A stretch of 64,000 nucleotides of DNA from assembly GCF_002086635.1 (NCBI RefSeq), contig NZ_MVHD01000022.1:1-64000 (forward strand), given 5' to 3'. Made by a program: the position numbers and the translations under genes. Below are positions 47,601 to 52,924 of this stretch, in pieces. Below the pieces are notes generated by a model. It was given only the letters and a program-made list of their open reading frames with translations. It did not search any database and had not been told where the DNA came from. The stretch is from Mycobacterium alsense (lineage in GTDB: Bacteria > Actinomycetota > Actinomycetes > Mycobacteriales > Mycobacteriaceae). Each line of letters begins with the position of its first letter. Position 1 is the stretch's first letter.

Positions 47601-47886
47601 CGTAGTCGGCGTCGCCGGCCTGTGCCATCAGTACCCGCGAGCCGAACGGAAGGTCGGCGAAGGAGCCGTCCCTGATCCAGCCGACCCGGTCCCACAGCCG
47701 CCGATACGTCCAGACGTCCGTTCCGGCGGTGTCGACCATGCGAAGCGCGACGGAGTCGGGCCGCCGGCCGACCCACTCGGCAATCACGTCGTGGACGAGC
47801 CGATCGTCCGTCGACCCATCTGGCCGGTGCTCGAACTGGCCGCCCCGGGTCGCAGAAATCGGTGTCCCACTAACCGTGAACACCAT
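38680..47886 (-). CDS. Loading and core nonribosomal peptide synthetase: CAL-ACP-Cy-A-T-Cy-MT-T-Cy-T
   Basis: First gene of the operon, 3068 residues (ATG 47886, GGAGG upstream). Order: acyl-AMP ligase (~25-595; LQYTSGSTGEPKG, FAAL-type SWLPLYHDLGI); carrier S636 (EWGLTSM); Cy1 ~690-1100 (DLIIADLTS; D820, D825, S828); A ~1120-1620 (YTSGSTGDPKG, FDLSVYDIFG, LPLTANGK); T1 S1677; Cy2 ~1737-2150 (NYLSLDARS, first Asp replaced by N1860); methyltransferase ~2200-2410 (VLEVGSRTG); T2 S2481; Cy3 ~2540-2965 (DNVMLDGTS; D2667, D2672, S2675); T3 S3011. The A-domain code I read is D-L-Y-D-F-S-M-I-W, a variant of the cysteine code. The single A domain probably charges several carriers, as HMWP2 does for yersiniabactin. 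No ketosynthase or salicylate ligase is present, so the starter acid is directly joined to the first cysteine. The exact acid is unknown. Confidence 0.9.
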   Translation of the reverse strand: MVFTVSGTPISATRGGQFEHRPDGSTDDRLVHDVIAEWVGRRPDSVALRMVDTAGTDVWTYRRLWDRVGWIRDGSFADLPFGSRVLMAQAGDADYVAGFVAALAAGLIPVPLFLPSADAPERFLRRAQHILRDCAPAAVYTSADFADVLGRDPLLSGLAIRTPDSTPAASPRPPVDATTTNKRVAFLQYTSGSTGEPKGIVNTHESMLHQRAIGLALWNRPDDVNTVSWLPLYHDLGIFWGVLLALATGGTATVIPPLEFVRNPRIWLQTVTEVRGNWIAGPDFGYRRCIDAFDEETIEPLDLSCLHLATNGAEPVRPSTLRDFAAKFEPAGFRADAMAPQYGLAEAGLAVTGMSTPRLWVQSSFDAEQLNRGRAVAVSERPDESTRARTLVSCGDSTFGWDVRIVDPERRTVVPDGEVGEVWVGGVGLPQGYWGRPEQTAETFGATTADGMGPYLRTGDAAFRSDGEMYICGRYRDLIIVGGGNYFPNDIESTVEEARCGVESGGACAVQPEAFTSGEEWWLIVETDYPASDLGDISRILRRRILQVHQTAPERIVWVRRRVLPRTTSGKIRRRKALAMLNAGDFDVVREVSARPAPSGIASAPTELAEHVAGLLGVQAHELAGDADLTEWGLTSMLTAQVVEWSAARSRRLDFADLYAEPTLDDWQRLFDGAPPAPALNPSGTGSDSFALTALQRAYWIGRGAEQPLGGVGCQTYFELAGVVIDPRRLATALDALAHRHPMLRSRFPDADRCRIAPYNIHVPVRLHDFAEATDAVRVRHLDEVRNRLRTHRFGLETGDTWRVELTRLPDGCILHFALDLIIADLTSIGILLRDLAALYRGERLPAVSAEFGDLVCVTPPQPADDVERLPEGPQLPRAEEREIAFRRHQHTLDASVIRAIDASCRAHGVTRAAVFLAAYASVLRRWSSTEDFLINVTTFGRPPGVSDVIGDFTKTQLHRTGVEEPAGFADQARGAQRGLRAALAAPEATDLLAAQLHGGTGHSGIAPVVFTYAADTSVLAPRDAETLGTVGEVASMTPQVIIDNQVGAVGDDLIVSWDYRAGCFPPGVVADMFHAYVTLLESLGTHDWSGPAVIDLPEHSRRIRRQRNATTAPRPVGLLYDAFREQTQADPTRIALRWATDEFDGGPYRDPISAACSQLSYGALDEHARRVAGVLADRHAPGSVIGVQLPKGPAQVVAVLGVLMAGCSYLPVGVDQPEDRFARICALSGMSGAIRSSQVAHGETTVRPMVHDIESMLGCAPVNPVPAHPGDIAYVIYTSGSTGDPKGVLVSHSAALNTIIDVNRRNGIRGTDSLLAVSALDFDLSVYDIFGPLSCGANVIAIAERSRRDAFRWNQLIADFGVTLWDSVPALMDMLLIAAGEGAAPLSSLRTVFLSGDWIPLDLPRRLRRAAPEARLVAMGGATEAAIWSNEFVLDSDVDHDWVSVPYGYPLANQMFRVVDDRGRDCPDYVAGELWIGGAGVAQGYQNAPALTVERFLTDRAGNRWYRTGDLGCYWPDGTLQFLGRVDSQVKINGHRVECGEIEHVLREHPLIAGAAVVPVQGNSALGAAVVSRSSTTGFTDSMPAQLRHYLADRLPQYMVPRWFVPLAELPLTANGKVDRRRVASEVDAYSRTAAGREPAVGLSPVERLVAGVWSEVLATPITNRDDNFFQHGGDSLRATQVAVQLTRRGVLGADVGQLLGRQTLAEFSSVCVLGGLAQDPAVPAVEPVSCATGFPLTRLQQAYVLGSAGLNGSLCAPTYFAIVLAANAPGDAVALDRFAAVVGRCIDEFAVLRCTLDADTTQRVHAAGAPVSVNVVDAEGPDALMRHMADASFDPRAVPVIQCFAPSGSSRYVGLLVNYLSLDARSLATVIATIIADYQQAPRPRQVDPSADVFARYAAESQRRDESVDHGVGAPPALPLTGRRIDSATRAGFARTSFTLGPHEFAGLRDRASRLRVTPTALIFEAFTDALHSIGAGERFAVVVPTSHRPDYAPADREVLGNFTRLALCDVDYVAAQPGSRQAVIAAQEQLWRAVGSASDATGHLAASRAAGSAGHPVVFTSTLGLAPQGEAVLSNVLTLTQTPGVWLDCQVEDHLEGGAAAARVSWDAATGIIADESLAEAFSRFEHAVRRHAGQVSEDTGPVVRSESQPADSGWAGAVIAAAAGLCEGEQVHPEYEVLVRRWQQVGGTATAGGDTARAARRLADIVIGAASPQTLVGDPQLAPEAMLLAEARVQWALDDLCERVFAHARLAGRRLRVLEVGSRTGLITQRVTGMVGAVVDEYLCYEPNPVLAEIAAGRRVATATRPVASPEHIAAVRVDIVICCGSLHQLVDAGTVLDALTVADDGWLWVAESCEITAATLASAAVLNPVLLSADSEYPRAPDRWWRFLAEHRWRPVQMTQDGPGLTIIARPPLGSTPPRAVSRPDVAPTAALPQRRPVIDEAVLAAIAGAWQRHLNIPGPDLPSATDDFFLLGGDSLVATRVYADLRAAGFERLALVDLFNYPVLGDLAAHAGAPVTPRRTEDQAATGSESHHETEFPLTVVQHAYLAGREGGFMLSGVAAHCYFEFAPNDFDRARFEKAARQLIEHHPGLRTTVATTTNGAAPSRLRATVHPAPIEPVVREYDNMRARMRDQVIDLTARPGIDFGVQVSEDGRSVVGISMDNVMLDGTSMMIALAQLDHLYRGGSIDELPPPKASFAQYVNSHPELWPGADELTLPHLAASRAYWRARLPALPPAPELVPMQVILAIDTPVFDRVEATVVQTDWERITQKCRTERVTAAAFLLANYTRVLARWAGTADFCVNVTLFDRDPGVPGIEDVIGDFTSLLLLECHADAGVSIWEQARRLQHQLITDLPHRTADAVWLQRELLRHHGQPAHAVFPVVFTSGLGLIDTAGRSTFEFGDLVFGLSQTPQTVLDFQMWEKAGSLSLSWDFVTQAIPRDTARRNLDMMVAAMVASVNPPEDAAQPDNPGTGDEHVERVLRSCAAALGVSRVEPRDNFFLLGGDSATATRVVEQLRRDVSATATLRLLFENPVIGEFAEKLRTVAESTAGWASEDGFEEGVL

Positions 47887-48015
47887 CCCCTACGCCTCCG
47901 ATCAGCCTCGATGCGGGCGAACTGGCCGGCTTTCGGCCAAATACACGCCTACCACAGCCCGCACCCATGCTCCGTCTCACGTGCGGCGACAAGGAAGGAA
48001 CTTGGAAGCGCGGTG

Positions 48016-48036
48016 CTACATGCGAATCATATGCAG
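48016..48036. promoter_or_regulatory. Imperfect palindrome upstream of the NRPS operon
   Basis: A 21-base element with CTACAT...ATGCAG arms, 14 of 21 positions self-complementary, 130 bases upstream of the first synthetase start in a locally AT-richer patch. It could be an operator of the metallophore operon, but it is not a clear Zur or IdeR box. The surrounding 282-base gap (47,887-48,168) holds nothing else I can name. Confidence 0.3.
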
Positions 48037-48168
48037 AACCGGTGAGCGATACGGGCGGCGAATCGGGCCCGACCGGTACGTCTTTGACCATCATCCGCAA
48101 CGCCCTAGCGACGCCGACAAACAGCCGCCTCCCCGTAAGAAATCCCGTCGCCGCTAGCCGACCAGCGG

Positions 48169-49392
48169 TCAGCCGAGCAGGCTGCCACCGAGTGCTTGCC
48201 CAAAGATGTCGATCAGCCCCGCGGTGGCGCCGATCGGACCCACCGGGATTGCGGGGACATGGATGATGTCGCCCGCGCCGTCGTCGGGCGGTATGAGGCT
48301 GAGATCCATACCCAGGGAGTTGAACAGCGAACCACCGGTGCCGTAGTACATCGGGCCGTTGACACCGTTGATCACCTGGCCGGGGCTGAACAGCCCGCCG
48401 AAGGCGATGCTGAGGCCGGTGAGTTGCTCGCCACCGGCGTCGCCGGCACTGACGAACGGGCTGAAGACCGGTGCCAGGGGATCCAGGTTGAGCGTGGCGC
48501 CGTTGAAGAAGGCGTTGGTGAGGTCGGCGGGCGTATTGATCAGCTCGGTCAGCGCGGCCGCCGGATTGCCGCCGGTGAGGTCGGTGGCGATGGCCCCCGC
48601 ATTGTTGAGCAGCTGCACGCCGGGGCTCACGATCGGGCCCGCGAAACCGATGAGCACCCCGCTGAGCGGTGACGCGGCGAAATTCGTCAAGGCCGAGACG
48701 AACTGACCCGCCGGACCGGTCGGTGGCGCAAAATCCCCGACCCCGACCAAGCCCTGGTAAATGTGGAGATGCACGTCGGGTACAAGAGTGCCGGCATCGG
48801 GGCCGTCGCCGGCTATCGTCGTGACACCACCAAGCGTGTGGTTGACCACAGCCGACTGGAGGGCGCTGGGCGCGCCGACCAGGGCCACGGATTGCAGCGC
48901 GTTCTGGAGGTTCCCGAAAGCCGTTGCCGGACTGGTCAACAGCTGGCTGAACTCCACCGCGATGCCACCAGACAGCGTAGTGAGGGCCTGCTGGGAGGCG
49001 GCGAACACCGTCTGGGCGTTGCCCGTCGTCGTGGTCAGCACCTGCTGCCACGGCCCGAGCAGCTCGGTCACCTGCGCGGGCGCTGCCACCGCGCCCAGGG
49101 TCTGCTGCGCATTGGCCACCTCCGCGCTCACGTAGGCCCCGGCACTCGCATTCAGCACCTCGACGAACTGTGCATGAAACGCCCGCGCCTGAGCACCCAG
49201 AGCCTGAAACTCCTGCCCCACGCCACCGAACAACGACGCGATCGCCACCGACACCTCGTCGTGGGCTGCCGCCGCGATCCCCGTCGTCGGACCCGCCACG
49301 CTCGCGGCGGCCTCGGCCAGCGACGAACCAAGACCCGCCAGATCCTGGGCCGCACCCTGCACCAACTCCGGCACAGCGATCACAAACGACAC
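48169..49392 (-). CDS. PE family protein with extended C-terminal domain (copy A)
   Basis: This 407-residue protein starts at GTG 49392 after a GGAGG ribosome site. Residues 1-95 are a PE domain (MSFVIAVPELVQGAAQDLAGLGSSL... YVSAEVANAQQT). A 95-180 helical region follows, then a variable linker (~178-232) and a ~175-residue C-terminal domain (NFAASPLSGVLIGFAGPIV ... GLIDIFGQALGG) with no PGRS repeats. It probably is exported by a type VII system; the YxxxD-like signal YVSAE is near residue 87. It is an inverted near-copy of the gene at 49,984. The C-terminal domain is of unknown function. Confidence 0.85.
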   Translation of the reverse strand: MSFVIAVPELVQGAAQDLAGLGSSLAEAAASVAGPTTGIAAAAHDEVSVAIASLFGGVGQEFQALGAQARAFHAQFVEVLNASAGAYVSAEVANAQQTLGAVAAPAQVTELLGPWQQVLTTTTGNAQTVFAASQQALTTLSGGIAVEFSQLLTSPATAFGNLQNALQSVALVGAPSALQSAVVNHTLGGVTTIAGDGPDAGTLVPDVHLHIYQGLVGVGDFAPPTGPAGQFVSALTNFAASPLSGVLIGFAGPIVSPGVQLLNNAGAIATDLTGGNPAAALTELINTPADLTNAFFNGATLNLDPLAPVFSPFVSAGDAGGEQLTGLSIAFGGLFSPGQVINGVNGPMYYGTGGSLFNSLGMDLSLIPPDDGAGDIIHVPAIPVGPIGATAGLIDIFGQALGGSLLG

Positions 49393-49983
49393 TTGAAACC
49401 TCCATCAGTCCGTGTTGACATGCGATCGCGCTGCAGGGTCGCACTGTCCCGCGCGGGCGCAGCCGTGGCGAAAGTCTTTCCCATCGAGTTAAGTAGTCGG
49501 TTCAGACGCCGAAGAAGTTCCCGGCAGCCCCACGGGATCATCCGAGCGGGTTGGCTGCCCGTGACGGATTCATGCCGGTGCGTAGCCGTGACTCCTTCGA
49601 CGTGGAGGAGTCGCCGTCTCGCTCCAGCCGAAACCCCAAATGGTCGCCTCAGACCGGTTTCCGGCCCGAAGGCTCCATAGATCGAGTCGAACCTATGCGA
49701 CGGCCCGCAGCAGTTGACAAAAGGCGGTTCGACGCGCAGATTACTACATGCAAACCAGTCGCATCACGGGTTCTGCTCGGAGCACTTGCGCAGGTCCCGA
49801 AGAAGCCGGATGGAGCACAAAGGTCGCCGCGATACCGCCGACTCGAGCGGCGCCGGCCGCCTCATCGCTGCGACGGCGCTGACTGTCTTCGGCATGCAGC
49901 GTCGTAACTCGTTGCGCCCGTTATGTCTTGATCGGTCGCGCCCATGACCCTCCGTCATGGCCGTACGGCGGAAGGGGCCGGAG
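49393..49983. other. 591-base divergent intergenic region between the two PE copies
   Basis: No gene is convincing; the short frames found are not domain-like. It must hold the promoters of both divergent PE genes. A TTGACA at about 49,715 is a possible -35 element for the plus-strand copy, and a CATGAC/GTCATG inverted repeat lies at 49943-49959. The region is not itself inverted-symmetric, so the duplication ended at or near the start codons. Confidence 0.5.
49943..49959. promoter_or_regulatory. CATGAC-N5-GTCATG inverted repeat upstream of PE copy B
   Basis: Perfect 6-base arms (CATGACCCTCCGTCATG) separated by 5 bases, ending 24 bases upstream of the ATG at 49984. A dimeric regulator could bind here, or a small hairpin could form in the leader. 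No regulator is assigned. Confidence 0.35.
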
Positions 49984-51255
49984 ATGTCGTTCGTGATCGC
50001 AGTGCCGGAGTTGGTGCAGGGTGCGGCCCAGGATCTGGCGGGTCTTGGTTCGTCGCTGGCCGAGGCCGCCGCGCGCGTGGCGGGTCCGACGACGGGGATC
50101 GCGGCGGCAGCCCACGACGAGGTGTCGGTGGCGATCGCGTCGTTGTTCGGTGGCGTGGGGCAGGAGTTTCAGGCTCTGGGTGCTCAGGCGCGGGCGTTTC
50201 ATGCACAGTTCGTCGAGGTGCTGAATGCGAGCGCGGGGGCCTACGTGAGCGCGGAGGTGGCCAATGCGCAGCAGACCCTGGGCGCGGTGGCAGCGCCCGC
50301 GCAGGTGACCGAGCTGCTCGGGCCGTGGCAGCAGGTGCTGACCACGACGACGGGCAACGCCCAGACGGTGTTCGCCGCCTCCCAGCAGGCCCTCACTACG
50401 CTGTCTGGTGGCATCGCGGTGGAGTTCGGCCAGCTGTTGACCAGTCCGGCAACGGCTTTCGGGAACCTGCGAAACGCCCTGCAATCCGTGGCACTGATCG
50501 GCAATCCCAACGACGTCTCGTTCCAAAACCTCTCGTCCGCCGTGACGCAACACACCCTTGGCGGTACGACAGTGGCGACTCCCGGCATTCTCTTCAACGG
50601 GCAACCGGTCCAGATTAACGACATCCATTACCAAATCTTGTTGGGTCTTCTCGGCAGCGGTTTCACGCCGGGGACCGGTATGCAGGCTGGCTTGGTCGGG
50701 GCGCTTGCCAATTTCGCCGCGTCACCGCTCAGCGGGGTGCTCATCGGTTTCGCGGGCCCGATCGTGAGCCCCGGGGTGCAGCTGCTCAACAACGCGGGGG
50801 CCATCGCCACCGACCTCACCGGCGGCAATCCGGCGGCCGCGCTGACCGAGCTGATCAACACGCCCGCCGACCTCACCAACGCCTTCTTCAACGGCGCCAC
50901 CCTCAACCTCGACCCGCTGGCACCCGTCATCAACCCGTTCGTCAGTGCCGGCGACGCCGGTGGACAGACGCTCACGGGCCTCAGCATCGCCTTCGGCGGG
51001 CTGTTCAGCCCCGGCCAGGTGGCCTTCGGTGCCAACGGGCCGATGTACAACGGCACCGGTGGTTCGCTCCTCAATTCCCTGGGAATGGGTTTCAGCTTCT
51101 CCCCGCCCGACGACGACGCGGGGGCCACCATCGCCTTCCCCGGGCTGCCGGTAGGCCCGATCGGTGCCGTGGCGAATCTGATAGATATCTTCGGGCAACA
51201 ACTGGCGGGCAACCTGATCACCAGCCCGGACGTCGCCGGGTACGGCCCCATCTAG
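49984..51255 (+). CDS. PE family protein with extended C-terminal domain (copy B)
   Basis: This 423-residue PE protein starts at ATG 49984 (MSFVIAVPELVQ); the longer frame from 49957 has no family support. The first ~175 residues differ from copy A at only about three positions (S/R near 38, S/G, Q/R), and the C-terminal domain from NFAASPLSGV is again almost identical for ~80 residues, while the linker (NPNDVSFQNLSSAVTQHTLGG...) is different. The C-terminus is longer, ending NLITSPDVAGYGPI. It is predicted to be exported. It is divergent from copy A, and the following methyltransferase is 135 bases downstream in the same direction. Confidence 0.85.
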   Translation: MSFVIAVPELVQGAAQDLAGLGSSLAEAAARVAGPTTGIAAAAHDEVSVAIASLFGGVGQEFQALGAQARAFHAQFVEVLNASAGAYVSAEVANAQQTLGAVAAPAQVTELLGPWQQVLTTTTGNAQTVFAASQQALTTLSGGIAVEFGQLLTSPATAFGNLRNALQSVALIGNPNDVSFQNLSSAVTQHTLGGTTVATPGILFNGQPVQINDIHYQILLGLLGSGFTPGTGMQAGLVGALANFAASPLSGVLIGFAGPIVSPGVQLLNNAGAIATDLTGGNPAAALTELINTPADLTNAFFNGATLNLDPLAPVINPFVSAGDAGGQTLTGLSIAFGGLFSPGQVAFGANGPMYNGTGGSLLNSLGMGFSFSPPDDDAGATIAFPGLPVGPIGAVANLIDIFGQQLAGNLITSPDVAGYGPI

Positions 51256-51390
51256 GCTCCACGCTGCCGTTGCCACCGCCAGCCCGAAGCCCGCAGGGCG
51301 GTCCAGCTAGTCTCCAACTCGTTGAGTCAGCCGTTGCCGGCGGCGACTGGTCGACTACTAGAACCTAAGGGGTTCACGGAAGGTGGCTTG

Positions 51391-52212
51391 ATGAGCGGGA
51401 GCGTGCCCGACCTCGGCGACGTGCAGGAAACGTTGCTGATCCCGCTCTACGCCCGAGCGTGTGACGCGGCCTCGCGTCGTCCGGTGCTCGGCGACCGTCG
51501 GGCGCGCGAACTGGTCGACGCCATCGACTACGACTTCAGTCGTTTCGGCGGTTCCTCTCTGTCCGGCTCTGTGTTTCGATCGTCGATCTTCGACTGCTGG
51601 GCGGCGCGATTCCTCCGCGAGCATCCCGAAGGAACCATCGTCGAACTCGGCACCGGGCTCAATACCAGGTTTGACCGCCTCGACAACGGTCGCATCCACT
51701 GGTTCGACCTCGACCTTCCCGACGCAATTGCGTTGCGCCGCCGGTTCTTCGGCGACAGCGAGCGATACACGATGCTCGCCGGCTCGGTCACCGACACCGA
51801 CTGGTTCGACGCCGTGGCCGCCTCGCCCGCCCCGCGGCTGTTCCTCAGCGAAGCCGTGCTGATATACCTCACCGGCGCTGAGGTACGTAACACCCTCACC
51901 CGCCTGGCCCAGCGCTTCCCTGGTTCGTTGATCGCATTCGACACCGCGGGCAAACGGATGGTCGCCGGCCAAGACCGCAACAAGACACTGGCGCAGGTGA
52001 GCGCGCGGCTGCAGTGGGTCTGCGACGACCCACACGACGTCGAGCCCTGGGGCCTCGAACTGCTCGACACCCGAACGCTCGCGACACCGCAACCCGAGAT
52101 CGCCAAAACCTGGCCACCGCAACGCCGTTACGGTATGCCGCTGCTGGCGCGCCTGGCGCCGGGGATGGTCAACACCTACAAGTTCAACTTGTTCAGAGCC
52201 GCCGCGCGGTGA
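51391..52212 (+). CDS. LCMT/TcmP-type O-methyltransferase
   Basis: This 273-residue SAM methyltransferase starts MSGSVPDLGDVQETLLIPLYAR at ATG 51391, behind GGAAGGTGG. It belongs to the leucine carboxyl methyltransferase/TcmP group (ETLLIPLYARA opening, TIVELGTGLNTRFDRL motif I, FDLDLPDAIALRRRFF, LFLSEAVLIYL). TcmP-type enzymes O-methylate carboxylates or phenols of natural products. Its setting between the metallophore operon and the importer genes suggests tailoring of the peptide, for example carboxyl methylation, but this is only contextual. A GAP-family membrane gene follows 13 bases later and is probably co-transcribed. Confidence 0.85.
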   Translation: MSGSVPDLGDVQETLLIPLYARACDAASRRPVLGDRRARELVDAIDYDFSRFGGSSLSGSVFRSSIFDCWAARFLREHPEGTIVELGTGLNTRFDRLDNGRIHWFDLDLPDAIALRRRFFGDSERYTMLAGSVTDTDWFDAVAASPAPRLFLSEAVLIYLTGAEVRNTLTRLAQRFPGSLIAFDTAGKRMVAGQDRNKTLAQVSARLQWVCDDPHDVEPWGLELLDTRTLATPQPEIAKTWPPQRRYGMPLLARLAPGMVNTYKFNLFRAAAR

Positions 52213-52225
52213 TCACGCTGGGCGA

Positions 52226-52909
52226 ATGCTGAAGCTACTCATTAGCCTGTCGGGGATTGCGCTTGTCGAATCGCTGAACGTTCTCAACCTCGGAGTCACC
52301 TCGGGGATCGCCTATGACAGTCGGCTGCGTCGCCGTTCCCCGCTGCCGGGCGGTCTGAGTTTCCTGGCCGGCCTCTTCGCGGCGACCCTGGCCGTCGGCA
52401 TCGCCGTGGTGCTGGGTGTGGACCTGCTCACCGAGCTGACCGCTTTCAGGATGACCCCGACGCTGCGCTATCGCGGCGAGCTGGTGATCGGTGTAGTTCT
52501 CGTCGGCGTGGCGTGCTTTCCCTCGGCGGCCAAAAGAACGTCGCCGGGGCCGGCGTTCGCGGCTATGCGGCAAAACCCGTGGCTGCTCGGGGGCGCCGGC
52601 GCGGCACTTGGATTCGGCCAGGCGGCGACCGACGTGGTGTATCTGGCTGCCCTCGCAATGCTCAGCGCCCACCATCCGCGGCCTTTGATCTGGCCGCTGA
52701 TCGTCGTTGCGTACTGCATCATCGAGCTATGGCCGCCGCTGCTGGTGCTCTTCCTGGCCACCAGGCGGTCAGCACGAGCGCAGCGCGTTCAGCGCGGCCT
52801 CGTACGCGTCATCACCCGCTACGGCCCCACGTGGGTGCGGGCACTGTGTTTGACGGCCGGAGCCGCGCTCGTCATCGATGCGCTCCTGCACGGCCACACA
52901 CTTTGGTGA
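52226..52909 (+). CDS. GAP-family (Sap/LysE-like) membrane protein
   Basis: This 227-residue protein with about six hydrophobic helices (LLISLSGIALVESLNVLNLGV; FLAGLFAATLAVGIAVVLGV; ELVIGVVLVGVACF; GGAGAALGFGQAATDVVYLAAL; LIWPLIVVAYCIIELWPPLLVLFLA; VRALCLTAGAALVIDALL) resembles mycobacterial GAP/Sap proteins, which assist transport of complex lipids such as glycopeptidolipid or sulfolipid to the surface, and more distantly LysE exporters. In this island it is a candidate for export of the metallophore, particularly if the product is lipidated. It converges with the ABC pair 15 bases away. Confidence 0.8.
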   Translation: MLKLLISLSGIALVESLNVLNLGVTSGIAYDSRLRRRSPLPGGLSFLAGLFAATLAVGIAVVLGVDLLTELTAFRMTPTLRYRGELVIGVVLVGVACFPSAAKRTSPGPAFAAMRQNPWLLGGAGAALGFGQAATDVVYLAALAMLSAHHPRPLIWPLIVVAYCIIELWPPLLVLFLATRRSARAQRVQRGLVRVITRYGPTWVRALCLTAGAALVIDALLHGHTLW

Positions 52910-52924
52910 ATCGCCCGGTCTGAG

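Noticed and set aside
30317..47886. Mycobactin (mbt) cluster
   Set aside because: No salicylate synthase (MbtI), no MbtH, no lysine N-hydroxylase, no polyketide module; Cy domains are tied to a cysteine code instead.
30317..47886. Diisonitrile lipopeptide (kupyaphore/Rv0096-0101-type) cluster because of the FAAL
   Set aside because: No isonitrile-forming oxygenase or thioesterase-like partner is present, and the domains are Cy-type with imide reductase.
47870..49444. 524-codon minus frame spanning PE copy A and the start of the NRPS gene
   Set aside because: Arg/Gly-rich shadow; the PE reading frame in another phase is clearly the real one.
52910..52924. Terminator between convergent GAP and ABC genes
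   Set aside because: Only 15 bases and no stem-loop could be found.
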